64,000 nucleotides of DNA, from assembly GCA_937927945.1 (NCBI GenBank), contig CALEYW010000055.1, positions 1 to 64,000 of the forward strand, given 5' to 3'. Source of the stretch: an uncultured candidate division WPS-2 bacterium. Lineage in GTDB: Bacteria; Vulcanimicrobiota; Vulcanimicrobiia; Vulcanimicrobiales; Vulcanimicrobiaceae. The first letter of the stretch is position 1, and each line of letters begins with the position of its first letter. The notes beneath the pieces were generated by a model, which worked only from the letters and a program-made list of their open reading frames with translations, was not told where the DNA came from and did not search any database. Shown here in pieces: positions 51,488 through 62,200 of the stretch. A program made the translations under genes and the position numbers.

Positions 51488-54334
51488 CTACGACGCGGGC
51501 GAGATCGACTTGGCCGCGATCTTGAGCTTCCAGCTATCCAGCGCGGTGTGTTCCGGGTGGAGGTTCGCCAAGAGCACCTTGAGGCGGGTCGCGGCGGGGC
51601 CGGTTCCCGTCGTGCGCACGCGGCGGAAATACGGCGACCACGATTGGTACCACAGCGTCGCCGACACCGTCAGCTTCGTGGGGTCGACCGCAGTGCGCAG
51701 TGGGACGCGGTAGGCCACGATCGCGCGGCCCCGGCCGCCGTCCTTGCCGTAGTTCGGATCCCCCCGCACCCCGGTCGGCCGGGTCGCGACGACCCAGTTC
51801 GAGGGGAGCGGGAACCCCGATACGCCGTCGAAGCGCCAGCCGGCCGGGAGCAAGCGGTTGTCTTTGACCGACGAGTCGCGCCGGATGAAGCTCTCGGTGA
51901 AGTTACCGGCCTGATCCCGCGCCAGCTCTTCGAAGATCTGCACCTGGTCCGCGCTCGTGACCGGATACTGCTGGTCGTAGTGCGGCTGATACTGCTGCGC
52001 GCCGCCCGGACCGCGCACGAAGAACTCCGAGGGCAGCGGTGTGACACCGTCGGCGCCGACGATCACCCCGTTCGCGTCGGTCCGTCCTGAGGCGAACACG
52101 ACCCCGTTCTGCGGGTCGGTGACCGTCAGCTCGACGAACGCGCGGCGGAAGCCGACGCCGCTGGGAAAGCGGTGGCCGGTCAGGTTGGTGACCGCCACGT
52201 TCGCGACGAGCGTGCCGTTCTCGACCTTCGCGTCGAGATCGACCCTCGCCGTCTGGTGTTCCGCCTGCTGCACGACGTTGCCGATCGCGTCGTTGAGATC
52301 GTTCTTCGAGCCGGACATGTAGTCGGCGAGCCGGACCCCGAGCACGTCCGGGTTCTGCTGGAACGTCCGCAGCAGAAACGCATTGAGCCCGAGCAACTCG
52401 TGGCGGCGGAAGCCCGTCGTACGCCAGGGGACGGTGATGTCGGCGAGCGGCGCGCGATGCTCGGCTTGCGGGTAGTCCTCGTCCTGGACGATCGCGATCT
52501 TCGTCTGGATCGCCGGATCGCCGACGTGCAGCCGCTCGTTCGCGACGCTCGAGGGCATGTGGCAATCCTGGCACGAGCGCTTGTCCGGACCGGGCTTGTA
52601 CTCGGTCTGGAATTTGCTGTTGACCCATTCGACGTACGTCGCTTGCTCGACGTCGTGATGCGTGCGCAGGTCGATCGGATGGATTTTCGCCGGCTGATCG
52701 ACGACCGGCAAGTTGATGCTGTGGCAGCTCGTGCACAGTCGCGACGACGTCGTGAGCGACGAGTAGATGGGCGTCGTGCCGAGCGATTCTTTCATCGGGT
52801 GGCTGGCGATCGTCTTCGTCTCGAACGGCCCGTAGAGTTTATCCGGCGGGCCGACGGCGAAGAGCCCGTTCGGACGATGCTCGAGGGTGTACGAGAGCGA
52901 CTTTACCTCAGGCGGGGTGAGGATCGCGTGATGGCAGACGGTACAGCTGACGCCGTCGCGCGCCAAGCCGCCGTAGTGGAAATTCGGATCCTTCGGGTCC
53001 GCTTGGAACACGAAGGCGGGCGAGAACGTCGCGGTCGACGGCGGCGGGTGATCGATGGCGAACGTGCGCTTGCCCATGACGCCGTGACACTGCATGCACG
53101 TGTCGACGATCTGCTGCTTGAGGACCATGCGCGTGTGCGCCGCGCGTGCCGCACCCCCCTCGATCCGCGCGGCCGGAATCGAATCGATATACGACAGCTC
53201 GCCTTCGAGCTGCGAGAAGAACACCGGATCGCGTCCGGCGAGGCCCATCGGCGACCAGCGCCACTCGCCGTATTCGGAGACGTTGACACCGATCGCGCCC
53301 GAATTCGGGGCGGGCGTCGGCGTCGGCGAAGGAAACGGGCCGGGCGGCAGCCACATCATCGGGCCCGCGATGGGACCCGATGCCGCGCTATGACAGCCCA
53401 TGCACTGATCCGACGTCAAAAACTGCCCTGCCCCCGTGTGCGCGGCGACGAACGTGTCGAGCGGTTCGGCCGGAAACGTCTGGACCGGGGTCGGCGCGTG
53501 CGCTGCGATCATCGCGTTGCGCAGCGCCGGGTCGCGATTCTTCTCGTGCTCGGTCGACGCGGCGGCCGGCGCCGCGGTCGCGGAGGAGTGCGGCTGCGGC
53601 GTGCGCCACGAGTTGTCGACGTAGAAGGTCAGCGGTTCGCCCGGGAATCCGGTGATGTTCGCCGTCGACGCGAAGGTCAGCGCATGCGCCGCGGAGCCGT
53701 GACAGCGCAGGCAATAGAGCCCGAAACCGGCGTTCTGATACGCCGTCTTCACCGTCGGCTGCGGCGGCGCGAACATTCCGCCGTAGACCTCGGCCCAGAA
53801 CCAGCCATCTTTCGAGGCGCTCGAACGGCGAATCATCACCGTCCAATCGTCCGGCTTCAACTGGTCGCCCGACTTCCCGGCGTAGCGTGCCGCGGGCGGC
53901 GGACCGTATTGTTCTTTGATCATGACGGCGCCGTCGCTCGGTACGCCGACCCGGCCGCCGCGCAACCACGCGATCATCTCCGGCGAATAGTAGATCCGTA
54001 CCGCCGGGTGCGTGCCGAAGTACTGACCGTGCACGTAGGGCCCGGTGTCGCGCACCGACTTGTCGACGCACCATCCCAACCTGCGATAGCCGAACGTCTG
54101 CAGGTAGCCGAGCATCTTCGCTTCGATCACCGTCGGATCGCCGGGCGGGACGTGCGCGGACAGGCGCAGAGCGTCCGGAACCGGCTTCGCGCTCGGACAC
54201 GGATCGGGCATCGCGGACCGGGGGAGCATCGCGCCCGTGCCCGGAGCGGGGGCGGGCAGCGCGCCGCGCGTCGCCTCGCTGACCAGCAGCACCGATCCGA
54301 CCACCACGGCGAACGTCAGCAGCGCCGAACGCAT
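51488..54334 (-). CDS. exported hexaheme c-type cytochrome
   Basis: 948 aa with a signal peptide (MRSALLTFAVVVGSVLLVS). Six CxxCH motifs start at about residues 208 (CLRCH), 311 (CMGCH), 413 (CMQCH), 464 (CTVCH, followed by another His), 534 (CTSCH) and 588 (CQDCH). The C-terminal 330 residues are a beta-rich domain (TARVDLDAKVENGTLVANVA). The architecture suggests a periplasmic or surface electron carrier or multiheme reductase; substrate unknown. ATG at 54334 follows AAAGGGG. No partner redox genes are adjacent. Confidence 0.85.
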   Translation of the reverse strand: MRSALLTFAVVVGSVLLVSEATRGALPAPAPGTGAMLPRSAMPDPCPSAKPVPDALRLSAHVPPGDPTVIEAKMLGYLQTFGYRRLGWCVDKSVRDTGPYVHGQYFGTHPAVRIYYSPEMIAWLRGGRVGVPSDGAVMIKEQYGPPPAARYAGKSGDQLKPDDWTVMIRRSSASKDGWFWAEVYGGMFAPPQPTVKTAYQNAGFGLYCLRCHGSAAHALTFASTANITGFPGEPLTFYVDNSWRTPQPHSSATAAPAAASTEHEKNRDPALRNAMIAAHAPTPVQTFPAEPLDTFVAAHTGAGQFLTSDQCMGCHSAASGPIAGPMMWLPPGPFPSPTPTPAPNSGAIGVNVSEYGEWRWSPMGLAGRDPVFFSQLEGELSYIDSIPAARIEGGAARAAHTRMVLKQQIVDTCMQCHGVMGKRTFAIDHPPPSTATFSPAFVFQADPKDPNFHYGGLARDGVSCTVCHHAILTPPEVKSLSYTLEHRPNGLFAVGPPDKLYGPFETKTIASHPMKESLGTTPIYSSLTTSSRLCTSCHSINLPVVDQPAKIHPIDLRTHHDVEQATYVEWVNSKFQTEYKPGPDKRSCQDCHMPSSVANERLHVGDPAIQTKIAIVQDEDYPQAEHRAPLADITVPWRTTGFRRHELLGLNAFLLRTFQQNPDVLGVRLADYMSGSKNDLNDAIGNVVQQAEHQTARVDLDAKVENGTLVANVAVTNLTGHRFPSGVGFRRAFVELTVTDPQNGVVFASGRTDANGVIVGADGVTPLPSEFFVRGPGGAQQYQPHYDQQYPVTSADQVQIFEELARDQAGNFTESFIRRDSSVKDNRLLPAGWRFDGVSGFPLPSNWVVATRPTGVRGDPNYGKDGGRGRAIVAYRVPLRTAVDPTKLTVSATLWYQSWSPYFRRVRTTGTGPAATRLKVLLANLHPEHTALDSWKLKIAAKSISPAS

Positions 54335-54468
54335 CGCACACCCCTTTCGCACGACACCGAGCTGGGGGACGCTTGCGACACGGCCGGCCGCCGCTCCTGG
54401 CACCGGTCGGTACGGGGGAGCGGAGCCGCCCTAAGGACAATGCAAGCAGGCGAGAGGAGGATGAAGCG

Positions 54469-55104
54469 ATGGACGTCGCCATCCTGGCCTTCGACGGCGT
54501 GGACGAACTCGATCTGGTTGGACCGTTCGAGGTTTTCGCACGCGCTGCCCAGCAGGCGGACGGGATCGGAGTCCGCATCGCGGCGGTCGGCGGCGAGTCG
54601 CAGCTGCTCGGCGGCTACGGCTTGCGCTACGGCACCGACGGCTCGCTCGGCTCATCACCGGACCTGCTGATCGTCCCGGGCGGGGGCTGGGTGAGCCGCG
54701 AGCCGCGCGGCGTCCGCACCGAGATCGAACGCGGCGAACTGCCGCGGCTGATCGCGCGCGCGTACGCCGACGGCGCGAAGATCGCGTCGGTCTGCACCGG
54801 CGTGATGGCCGTCGCGGCGTCGGGCATCCTCGGATCGCGCCCCGCGACGACGCACCGCGGCGCGATGGGCGACTTGCGCGCAACCGGCGCGACGATCGTC
54901 GACGCGCACGTCGTCGACGACGGCGACGTCATTTCCAGCGGCGGCGTGACCCACGGCATCGACCTCGCCCTGTGGCTGGTCGAACGGCTGTTCGGCGCGC
55001 TGCTCGCACAGTCGATTGCGACCGTGCTCGAGTACCAGCGCACCACGTCGATCTGGGTCTCGCCGGCGACGCTGGCCGAGATGGAGTCCGCGCAGAACCG
55101 CTAG
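54469..55104 (+). CDS. DJ-1/PfpI-family protein
   Basis: 211 aa. Class I amidotransferase-like fold with the nucleophile Cys109 in IASVCTGVMAVAASG and an acidic start FDGVDELDLVGPFEVF. The family includes isonitrile hydratases, glyoxalases and the N-terminal part of AraC-like regulators; this copy has no DNA-binding domain. Start ATG at 54469 follows AGGAGG (12-nt spacing). Its stop overlaps the convergent nitronate monooxygenase gene by 4 nt. Confidence 0.85.
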   Translation: MDVAILAFDGVDELDLVGPFEVFARAAQQADGIGVRIAAVGGESQLLGGYGLRYGTDGSLGSSPDLLIVPGGGWVSREPRGVRTEIERGELPRLIARAYADGAKIASVCTGVMAVAASGILGSRPATTHRGAMGDLRATGATIVDAHVVDDGDVISSGGVTHGIDLALWLVERLFGALLAQSIATVLEYQRTTSIWVSPATLAEMESAQNR

Positions 55105-56072
55105 CGCAGCACCGTCGCTAGACGGTTGCGTAAGAGCGTCTCCGCGCCCTCGCCGATCTCGGCGACGATGTCGGCCGCCGCACGGATGCGGTCTTGCAGC
55201 CCGACCGACTCGCCCGCGTAGACGTGGGCGAGCGTATAGTTCTTCGCGCGTTTCGCCGCTTCGTATTCTGCGACGGCGGCGCTCGACGTCGCGAGCTCAT
55301 CTTCGCGGCCGTGCCAGCGGTCGGTGAACGCGTTGCGCAATGCGCGCCCGGGAAATTGCGGCGGCCACGGGTAGCCTTGCGCGCGGTCGAACACGCTGGT
55401 CAGCACGGTATCCGCCTCGGTGCTCGCGATGAGCTTCTGCCGCGCCTCATCGGTGACGCGCGCTTCCCGGGCTAGCAGAAACGGCGTGCCGATCCACGCT
55501 CCCGCGGCACCGGCCGCGAGCGCTGCGGCGAGCCCGCGCGCGCCGCCGATTCCGCCGGCGGCGAGCACCGGGCGGTCGACGATCTCCAGCACGATCTGCA
55601 GCAGCGGGAGCGTCGCGATCTTGCCGGTATGTCCGCCCGCTTCGGTTCCCTGCGCGACGATCAGGTCGACGCCGGCCGCCTGCGCACGCAGGGCCGCCAC
55701 GCGATCCTGCACTTGGCTCGCGACCGCGATTCCGGCGCGGTGTAATGGCTCGACGTACGGGGTCGGATCGCCGAACGAGATCGACACGAGGGCTGGGCGG
55801 AGTTCGATCGCGGCTGCGAGCAGATCCGGGCGCTTGTCGAGCACCCAGATCAGGAAGCCGATGCCGAGGTTCCGATCGGGGTTCCCTTCGCGCGCCGTCG
55901 CGACGTCGGCGCGCAGCGTCTCGACGTCCCCGTTCACGTCGACCCCGAGAAAACCGAACGCTCCAGCATCGCTGACGGCCCGCGCCAACTCGCCGCCCGC
56001 GGCCGGCGTCATCGGCGCGTTGAGAATCGGGTACCTCAGGCCGAACCGGTCGGTGAGCGCGGTCGTCAGCAC
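55101..56072 (-). CDS. nitronate monooxygenase / NPD-type flavoprotein
   Basis: 323 aa TIM-barrel FMN protein: YPILNAPMTPAAGGELARAV, VDLIVAQGTEAGGHTG, PVLAAGGIGGARGLAAAL with the phosphate-binding Gly loop. The family oxidises nitronates or acts as enoyl reductases in fatty-acid pathways. GTG start, two bases after the stop of the upstream hydroxylase, hence co-transcribed. Confidence 0.85.
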   Translation of the reverse strand: MLTTALTDRFGLRYPILNAPMTPAAGGELARAVSDAGAFGFLGVDVNGDVETLRADVATAREGNPDRNLGIGFLIWVLDKRPDLLAAAIELRPALVSISFGDPTPYVEPLHRAGIAVASQVQDRVAALRAQAAGVDLIVAQGTEAGGHTGKIATLPLLQIVLEIVDRPVLAAGGIGGARGLAAALAAGAAGAWIGTPFLLAREARVTDEARQKLIASTEADTVLTSVFDRAQGYPWPPQFPGRALRNAFTDRWHGREDELATSSAAVAEYEAAKRAKNYTLAHVYAGESVGLQDRIRAAADIVAEIGEGAETLLRNRLATVLR

Positions 56073-56073
56073 G

Positions 56074-56673
56074 TTACTGGTCGGGAAAGAGCACTCGGGT
56101 GCTGGCGGAGCGCTCCACGTCGGCGACCGCGCGATACGTGCGGCCGACGAAATCCATCGACGGGTTCGTCACGCCGAACCACAGCGTCTCGTTCTTGTAA
56201 TGGTGCCACAAATGATACTTCTTGACGTAGCGCCCGAACGGCGTGCGCGGCACGAACGGAATGTGCGCAACGTAGTGCACCCACTCGTAGTACGAGAGCC
56301 CGAGCACGCTGCCGAGCAGCAGCGCACCGGTCAACGCGGCGTTGCGCGTGACGCCCCAGTAGATCGCCGTCGTCAGAAGCGTCACGGGCACGGCGAACCA
56401 GAGCGGCAGGAACAAGAGCTCGAGTTCGCCCGGCGTAACGTGATGATCGTAGTGCAGCCGGTGCTGCAAGCCCAGCAAGAACGGGTTCTTCTGCGGCGGT
56501 GCGTGCAGCAGGAAGCGATGCGTCGTGTACTCCGAGCCGAAGAACACGAGCGCGCCGATCGCGACGCACAGGATCGACGGGACGACGCCGCGCGCGGCGA
56601 ACGCCGCCGCCAGCGCGACCGCCAGAAGCAGGAGCGCGGTGTTACTGCCGTGCCGCAGGAACGTGGCGACCAT
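56074..56673 (-). CDS. fatty-acid/sterol hydroxylase-family membrane di-iron protein
   Basis: 199 aa, four helices. The histidine clusters of the fatty-acid hydroxylase superfamily are complete: EYTTHRFLLH, LQHRLHYDHH, YYEWVHYVAH and KKYHLWHHYKN. It should hydroxylate or desaturate a lipid or carotenoid in the membrane. ATG at 56673 follows AAGGGGTGAGT; the frame upstream is excluded. Operon partner of the nitronate monooxygenase. Confidence 0.88.
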   Translation of the reverse strand: MVATFLRHGSNTALLLLAVALAAAFAARGVVPSILCVAIGALVFFGSEYTTHRFLLHAPPQKNPFLLGLQHRLHYDHHVTPGELELLFLPLWFAVPVTLLTTAIYWGVTRNAALTGALLLGSVLGLSYYEWVHYVAHIPFVPRTPFGRYVKKYHLWHHYKNETLWFGVTNPSMDFVGRTYRAVADVERSASTRVLFPDQ

Positions 56674-56815
56674 ACTCACCCCTTGACCCCGCACGCCCAG
56701 CTGCCCTGCGCGGGCGGGCGTTTCAAGCACTTTTCGTTCCTCGACTCACCCTGTTGGAGTGTGACGCGCGTCGGATTGCGAGTGCGACGGCGGTGGGTAC
56801 AAAACGAAGGTGCGC

Positions 56816-57217
56816 ATGAGAGTCGTCAGCGCTTTTGCCGTCGTCGCCGCGTTCAGCGCGGTGATCCTCGCGACGCCGGCGCTAGCAATCGACAATCCGC
56901 TCGCCGCGGCGATCAACCCCATCGGCCACGGCGGCATCCGCGGCAACGTGACGTTCCTTCAGATGGGGAGCAACGTCAACGTCGCCGTCTCGCTCGACAA
57001 TGGTACCGCAGGCCAGGCATCGCTCGATCTGCGTAAGGGGACGTGCAAGAGCTACGCGCCGAACTCGCGCTGGCCGCTGGGCACGTTCGGCGGCAGCTCG
57101 GAAGAGACGCGGCTGCCGAACACCAAGTTGGAAAGCCTCGTCGGCGAAGTGCTCTTGATCCACAAGACGCAGGACGTCGAGTCGCCGGCGATCGGCTGCG
57201 CGGAGATCCGCGCCTAG
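56816..57217 (+). CDS. small exported protein
   Basis: 133 aa with a signal peptide (VVSAFAVVAAFSAVILA, cleavage after ALA). Mature part: IRGNVTFLQMGSNVNVAVSL and two cysteines (KGTCKSYAP, AIGCAEI), probably a small beta sandwich with a disulfide. No family recognised. ATG at 56816 follows GAAGG; GTG at 56810 is an alternative. Confidence 0.65.
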   Translation: MRVVSAFAVVAAFSAVILATPALAIDNPLAAAINPIGHGGIRGNVTFLQMGSNVNVAVSLDNGTAGQASLDLRKGTCKSYAPNSRWPLGTFGGSSEETRLPNTKLESLVGEVLLIHKTQDVESPAIGCAEIRA

Positions 57218-57218
57218 G

Positions 57219-58217
57219 CTAGATTTCCTCGCTCGGACGGCGGCGCGGCAGTGCATACCAGGCGTCATCGCACGCCTTCAGGTCGGCGTCGTCCAGCGTG
57301 ATGTCGAGCGCCTTGAGCGAGTCGCGCAATTGCTCCGCCCGGCTGGCGCCGACGATCGCCGAGGTGACGCCCGGCTGATCGAGGACCCAGCGCAGCGCGA
57401 CGTGCGTGATCGACTTGCCGCGCGACGCGACGTCCGCGGCGAGCCGCTCCACGACGTCGAGCTGGGCGTCCTGCCAGTAGCGCTGCTGGTACAGCTGCGC
57501 GGCGGTGCCGAGCGCGAAACGCGTTCCTTCGCGCGGGGCTTCACCGCGTTTGTACTTGCCGGTCAGGATCCCGGCGGCCAGCGGGTTGAAGACGACGGCG
57601 CCGACGCCGTGCGTCTGCGCCGCCGGAAGCAGTTCCGCTTCGATCGCCCGATAGAGCAGGTTGTAGCGGGGCTGCACCGCGTCGAAGCGGATCGTCCGCT
57701 CGCGATCGGCGGTCCATAGCGACGCCATCATCTGATGCGCGGCGACGTTGCTGCAGCCGGCGTAGCGGATCTTGCCGGCGCGCCGCAAGTCGTCGAGCGC
57801 GCCCAGCGTCTCGTCGATCGGCGTTTCCGGATCCCAGCGATGGATGTAGTAGAGGTCGATGTAGTCGGTGTTCAACCGGCGCAGCGACCCATCGCACGCG
57901 GCCAGCACGTGACGGCGCGACAAACCGATGTCGTTGGGTCCGGGACCCATGCGCCCGTAGGCTTTCGTCGCGACGACGAAGCGGTCGCGCTTCTTCGCCA
58001 GCCACGCGCCGACGATCTCTTCGGTGCGGCCGACTGTTTCGAGCGTGCCGCCGACCGGGTAGACGTCGGCGACGTCGATGAAGTCCACGCCGGCCTCCTG
58101 GGCGGCGTCCATGATCGCAAACGACTCGTCGCGATCCGTCTGCAATCCGAAGGTCATGGTTCCGAGGCAGATCTCCGAGATCTTCAGTCCCGTGCGCCCC
58201 AATCGTACCGTTCGCAT
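57219..58217 (-). CDS. aldo/keto reductase
   Basis: 332 aa (alpha/beta)8 barrel. The catalytic tetrad is visible: Asp48 (FIDVADVYP), Tyr53, Lys85 (VVATKAYGRMG) and His126 (YYIHRWDPETP); the NADPH site ends SAIVGASRAEQLRDS. It reduces aldehydes or ketones with NADPH, natural substrate unknown. Convergent with the small exported gene, one base apart. Confidence 0.92.
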   Translation of the reverse strand: MRTVRLGRTGLKISEICLGTMTFGLQTDRDESFAIMDAAQEAGVDFIDVADVYPVGGTLETVGRTEEIVGAWLAKKRDRFVVATKAYGRMGPGPNDIGLSRRHVLAACDGSLRRLNTDYIDLYYIHRWDPETPIDETLGALDDLRRAGKIRYAGCSNVAAHQMMASLWTADRERTIRFDAVQPRYNLLYRAIEAELLPAAQTHGVGAVVFNPLAAGILTGKYKRGEAPREGTRFALGTAAQLYQQRYWQDAQLDVVERLAADVASRGKSITHVALRWVLDQPGVTSAIVGASRAEQLRDSLKALDITLDDADLKACDDAWYALPRRRPSEEI

Positions 58218-58307
58218 GAGGCGCTTTTCCGCGCGCGTGCCCCAGCCACCCGGCGCGAGCCGTCAGGGCTGCACGTATCGGGCCCGATGGCGGATGTCGC
58301 GAGTCGT

Positions 58308-58706
58308 TTAGGGAGTGATGCCTTCGGCGGGGGACCAATCGGGAGCGCGACCTCCGTCGCGATAGATCTGGTAGGCAGCGTGCTCGCTGAGGTAGACCGC
58401 AATTCGCGCTTCCGGCACGCCGAGCTCACGCGAACACGCGGTGGTGATCGCGCGCCCAAGCTGCTCTTGCACCTCGGGCGTGCGCCCGATCCGAATGTCG
58501 CAAGTCACGATCGTCATCTCTTGCGGTCCATCGTCAGACGCATCGTAACGAGCGAGATCGCCCTCGCCATAGTGGACGAATCCGACGTTGACGATACGCT
58601 GCTTCGTCTGCATATATTCGGCGTAGGCTTTTGCCAACGCGAGGCCGAGCGCGCGCCGAGCCGCCGGCGAAACGACGCGGGTGGTATGAACTTGAACAAA
58701 CGGCAT
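58308..58706 (-). CDS. tautomerase/MIF-superfamily protein
   Basis: 132 aa from MPFVQVHTTRVV; Pro2 would become the N-terminal catalytic proline. The body (DDGPQEMTIVTCDIRIGRTP, QEQLGRAITTACSRELGV) shows two beta-alpha-beta units as in 130-residue CHMI/MIF-like members. ATG at 58706 follows GGAGG, which excludes the longer frame. Substrate not predictable. Confidence 0.75.
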   Translation of the reverse strand: MPFVQVHTTRVVSPAARRALGLALAKAYAEYMQTKQRIVNVGFVHYGEGDLARYDASDDGPQEMTIVTCDIRIGRTPEVQEQLGRAITTACSRELGVPEARIAVYLSEHAAYQIYRDGGRAPDWSPAEGITP

Positions 58707-58783
58707 GGGCGGGAACCTCCGAGTTGCGGGTACGACCATCGTCCTTAGCATGATCGGGCGGCGCGCCGACGAACGTCACAGAC

Positions 58784-59239
58784 ATGACCGGCTGGATGCG
58801 CGTCGCGCCGTTCGTCGGCGCGTCGCTCGCGTGCGGCTTTGGGCTCGCCGAGTTCGGTGATCGGGCCGACTGGAACCCGCTCGTCGCCCCCGCTGGCGCA
58901 GCGCTGGTCGCCGCCGTCTACGGCCTGCTGCGCCGGGGCCGCGACATCGTCGAGCTGTTCGGCCCGTTCCTGCTGATCGCATACGCGGCGTTCGCCGGGC
59001 TCGCGATCTCGCGGATGGCGTATCCGAACCTCATCGCGGCGCTATGGAAGTTCGACCCGATGATCGACCGGTTGCCCGTCGTGCTGCTCGGTGGCGTCGC
59101 GTATGCGCTCGTCGTGACGGTGTTCGTCGCACTGCCGGCATCGAAGCTCTCGCGTTGGCGCCGCCGGGCGTCGGAGCGCGACGAACGCTTCTGGTCGTTC
59201 GTCCACGAGCGCGCGTCGGCGCAGAAGCGCGACGCCTGA
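58784..59239 (+). CDS. membrane protein of unknown function
   Basis: 151 aa with four hydrophobic segments (about 8-22, 34-50, 58-78, 95-118) and a basic, soluble tail. Divergent from the tautomerase gene and convergent with lhr. No family recognised. Confidence 0.6.
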   Translation: MTGWMRVAPFVGASLACGFGLAEFGDRADWNPLVAPAGAALVAAVYGLLRRGRDIVELFGPFLLIAYAAFAGLAISRMAYPNLIAALWKFDPMIDRLPVVLLGGVAYALVVTVFVALPASKLSRWRRRASERDERFWSFVHERASAQKRDA

Positions 59240-59249
59240 CGGAAGCGCG

Positions 59250-62200
59250 CTACGTAGCGGCGGCGACCCGAAGGGGCTGCGGAGCGGGCGCAGCGGGCAG
59301 CAGCGCCACGGCGATGCGCAGCGGATCGTAGTCGGAGACCGCGGTGATCTCGGTATCGTCGCCGGCGGTGCGGCGGGCGGCGCGCAGGGCTTCGATCGCT
59401 TCGGGAAGCGCGAACTGTTCGCCGACGTAGCCGTTGACGAAGCGGCCGCCGCGAATCTCGCCGCGCGCTTCGAGCCGGCGCAGCGCGACGAGGATCTCGC
59501 GCCAGCGCGGCGCGAGCGTTTCGCGCACCGCGACGTCGCGGAACACCACGCCCCAACGGGCGAGCAGACGGCGCGCAAAGACTTCGGGATCGATGTGGTC
59601 CATCTCCGAGACGAGCCGCGTCCAGCGGCCGCTGGACGAACGCGGACGCGCGCGGAGGCCCTTCTCGCCCAGCCGCCGCTTCGCGTCGATCAGCGAGCGC
59701 AGCGCGTCGAAACCGTCGGCGGTGACGAGGCCGGCGGCGACGAGCTGCCACAGCGCTTCCTCGACCTCGCTCGGCAGCCGCTTCGTGCCGCGCACGATGT
59801 CGGTGAAGAACGGCGCGCCGCGGCGGCCGATCTCGTCCAGCACTTCGCGCGCGGCGTGTGAGAGGGCGGCCTCCTCGTACGGGTTCGCGACGACCAGCGC
59901 CTCGGCGTCCTCGCGGGCGAACAGCGCGATCGGCGCGAGCTTGGTCGGCCGCACGCGCCGCTTCTTCTCCTGGTCGGTGATCGCCAGCGCCGGGTGCGGC
60001 GAGAGCCGGCCCCACATCACGTCACCGGAATAGCAGAGGCGGTCGAGATACTCCCGCTTGTAACCCGCGACGCGCGCCGGCAGAATCGATGCCTCCCACG
60101 CCGCGGCCGGGATCTCGTAGCCTTCGAGTTGGCGGATGACGTGCAGCGTACCGTCGATGCCGTGCAGCCGCGACGCCGGCGCGACGTGCTGCCAGCGGAA
60201 CAGGAAGCGCACGTAGTCGGCGGTGCTGACCGGCTCGATCTCGCGCCGCAGCGTGCCCAGCGTGAGGCGGTGGATGCGCGCGAGGATGCGCCGATTGCAC
60301 CATTCCTCATCGAGGCCGCCGCGGAAGCGTCCGCGCAGGACCTGGCCTTCGGTCTCGAGGCGAATCAGCGCCATCTCGATGCTCGCCGCGTCGACGGCGA
60401 AGCGTTCCGCCAATTCGACGACCGTCACCGGCCCGCTCGATTCGAGCCAGCCGCGCACGATTTCGGCCAACGCGTCTTCCATGCGCTCCGGCAGCGGCTG
60501 CGCGGGCGGAACGGACGCAATTTGGGGTTCGAGTGCTGCGTCGGGATAGGCGACGCGCGCGAGGTCCAGACGTTCGGCACACACCCAGAACGCCGCACCG
60601 CTCGGGCGCAGGGTCGTTGCGCGGCGCTGCGAGACGAGCTCCTCGAACCACTCGTTCCACTCGGCGACCGGCGGCAGGGCGACGAGCGTGGCGAGCGCGT
60701 CGTGCAGTTCGTCGGCGTCGCGCACGAGCGGCCAGGCCGATTCGGTGACTTCGGCGATCGCAGCCTGATCGAGGATCCCGGCGCCCCCTTCCGCGTCGGA
60801 ACGCGTGGTGCGCCGCAGCGTGACGGCGCGCGCGCGGCGTTCTTCGAGCGGCGCATCGTCGAGGTAGGCGTACGGGTTCGCGTTGAGGATCTCATGGCAG
60901 AACGGCGACGGCTCCGGCGTGTCGATTGCGCACGTGCGGATCGCGCCGCTCTCGACGTCTTTGAGCACGGTCATCAGCCCGTCGAGGTCCATCGCTTCGC
61001 GCAGGCAGTTGTCGATCGTCTCGCGGACGAGGACGTGATCGGGGATGCGCACCGGGCCGCTGAGGTTCTCGGCGCACGCGGCTTGATCGGGGAACACCGC
61101 GGCCATCAGGTCGTCGGCGCGCATCCGCTGCAGCTGCGGCGGGACTTTCTTGCCGGCACGTGAGCGCAGGATCGTCAGCGACCGGGTCGCGTTCCAGCGC
61201 CAGCGCGCGCCGAACATCGGAGCGTCGAGCAGCGCCTGCGTCAGCGTGTATTCGACGCTCGCCGACTTCACGTACTCGAAGACGACGTCCAGAGGGAACG
61301 CGTGCTGCTCGGTCAGCGAGACGCAGATCCCGTTGTCGGTCGCCGCCGCCTGCAGCTCCACGTTGAACGAGCGGCAGAACTTCTTGCGCAGCGCCAGACC
61401 CCACGCGCGATTGATCCGCGCGCCGAACGGCGTGTGCAGGATCAGCTGCATCCCGCCGGCTTCGTCGAAGAACCGCTCGGCGACGATCGTGCGATCGGTC
61501 GGCACGACGCCGAGAATCGCCTTGCCGGCGCGCACGTACGCGACGGCTTGCTCCGCGCCGCCGCGATCGAGACCGCACTCGCCGATCAGGAGGCTGCAGG
61601 CTCCCTCATCGTCGCGCTCGTCGATCGCCGCGCGCAGCGCCGCGACCTCGCGCGAGAGCTCGATCGTGCGGCCGAGGCCTTCGCCGTTCCAGAACGGGAT
61701 CGACGGCGGCGCACCGTGCGCGTCCGCGACGCGGACGACGCCGGGTTCGACACGGCGAATCTGCCACGAGGTCGTGCCCAGTAAGAAGATGTCACCGGCC
61801 ATGCTCTCGACCGCGAAGTCTTCGTCGACCGTCCCGACGACGTGACCGTCCGGTTCGACGACGACGTTGTAGTTGGCGTTCTCGGGGATCGCGCCGCCCG
61901 AGGTGATCGCAGCGATGCGCGCTCCGCGGCGCGCGCGCAGCTTGCCGTTGACCCGGTCGTAGTGGAGGTACGCGCCGCTGCGCCCGCGCGACGTGGCAAC
62001 GCCGTCGGCGAGCATGGTGAGGACCTCGTCGTAGTCCTTGCGCGAGAGATCGCGATACGGATACGCCGTGCGGACAGCGTCGTAGAGATCGTTCGCGTCC
62101 CAATCGTCGGCGGCGCAGGTCGCGACGATCTGCTGCGCGAGGATGTCGAGCGGTGCGACGGGGATGCGCAGCGCGTCCATCGCGCCGCCGCGAATGCCGC

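Noticed and set aside
52172..54670. 832-aa plus-strand open frame
   Set aside because: Antisense to the multiheme cytochrome; Arg-rich shadow.
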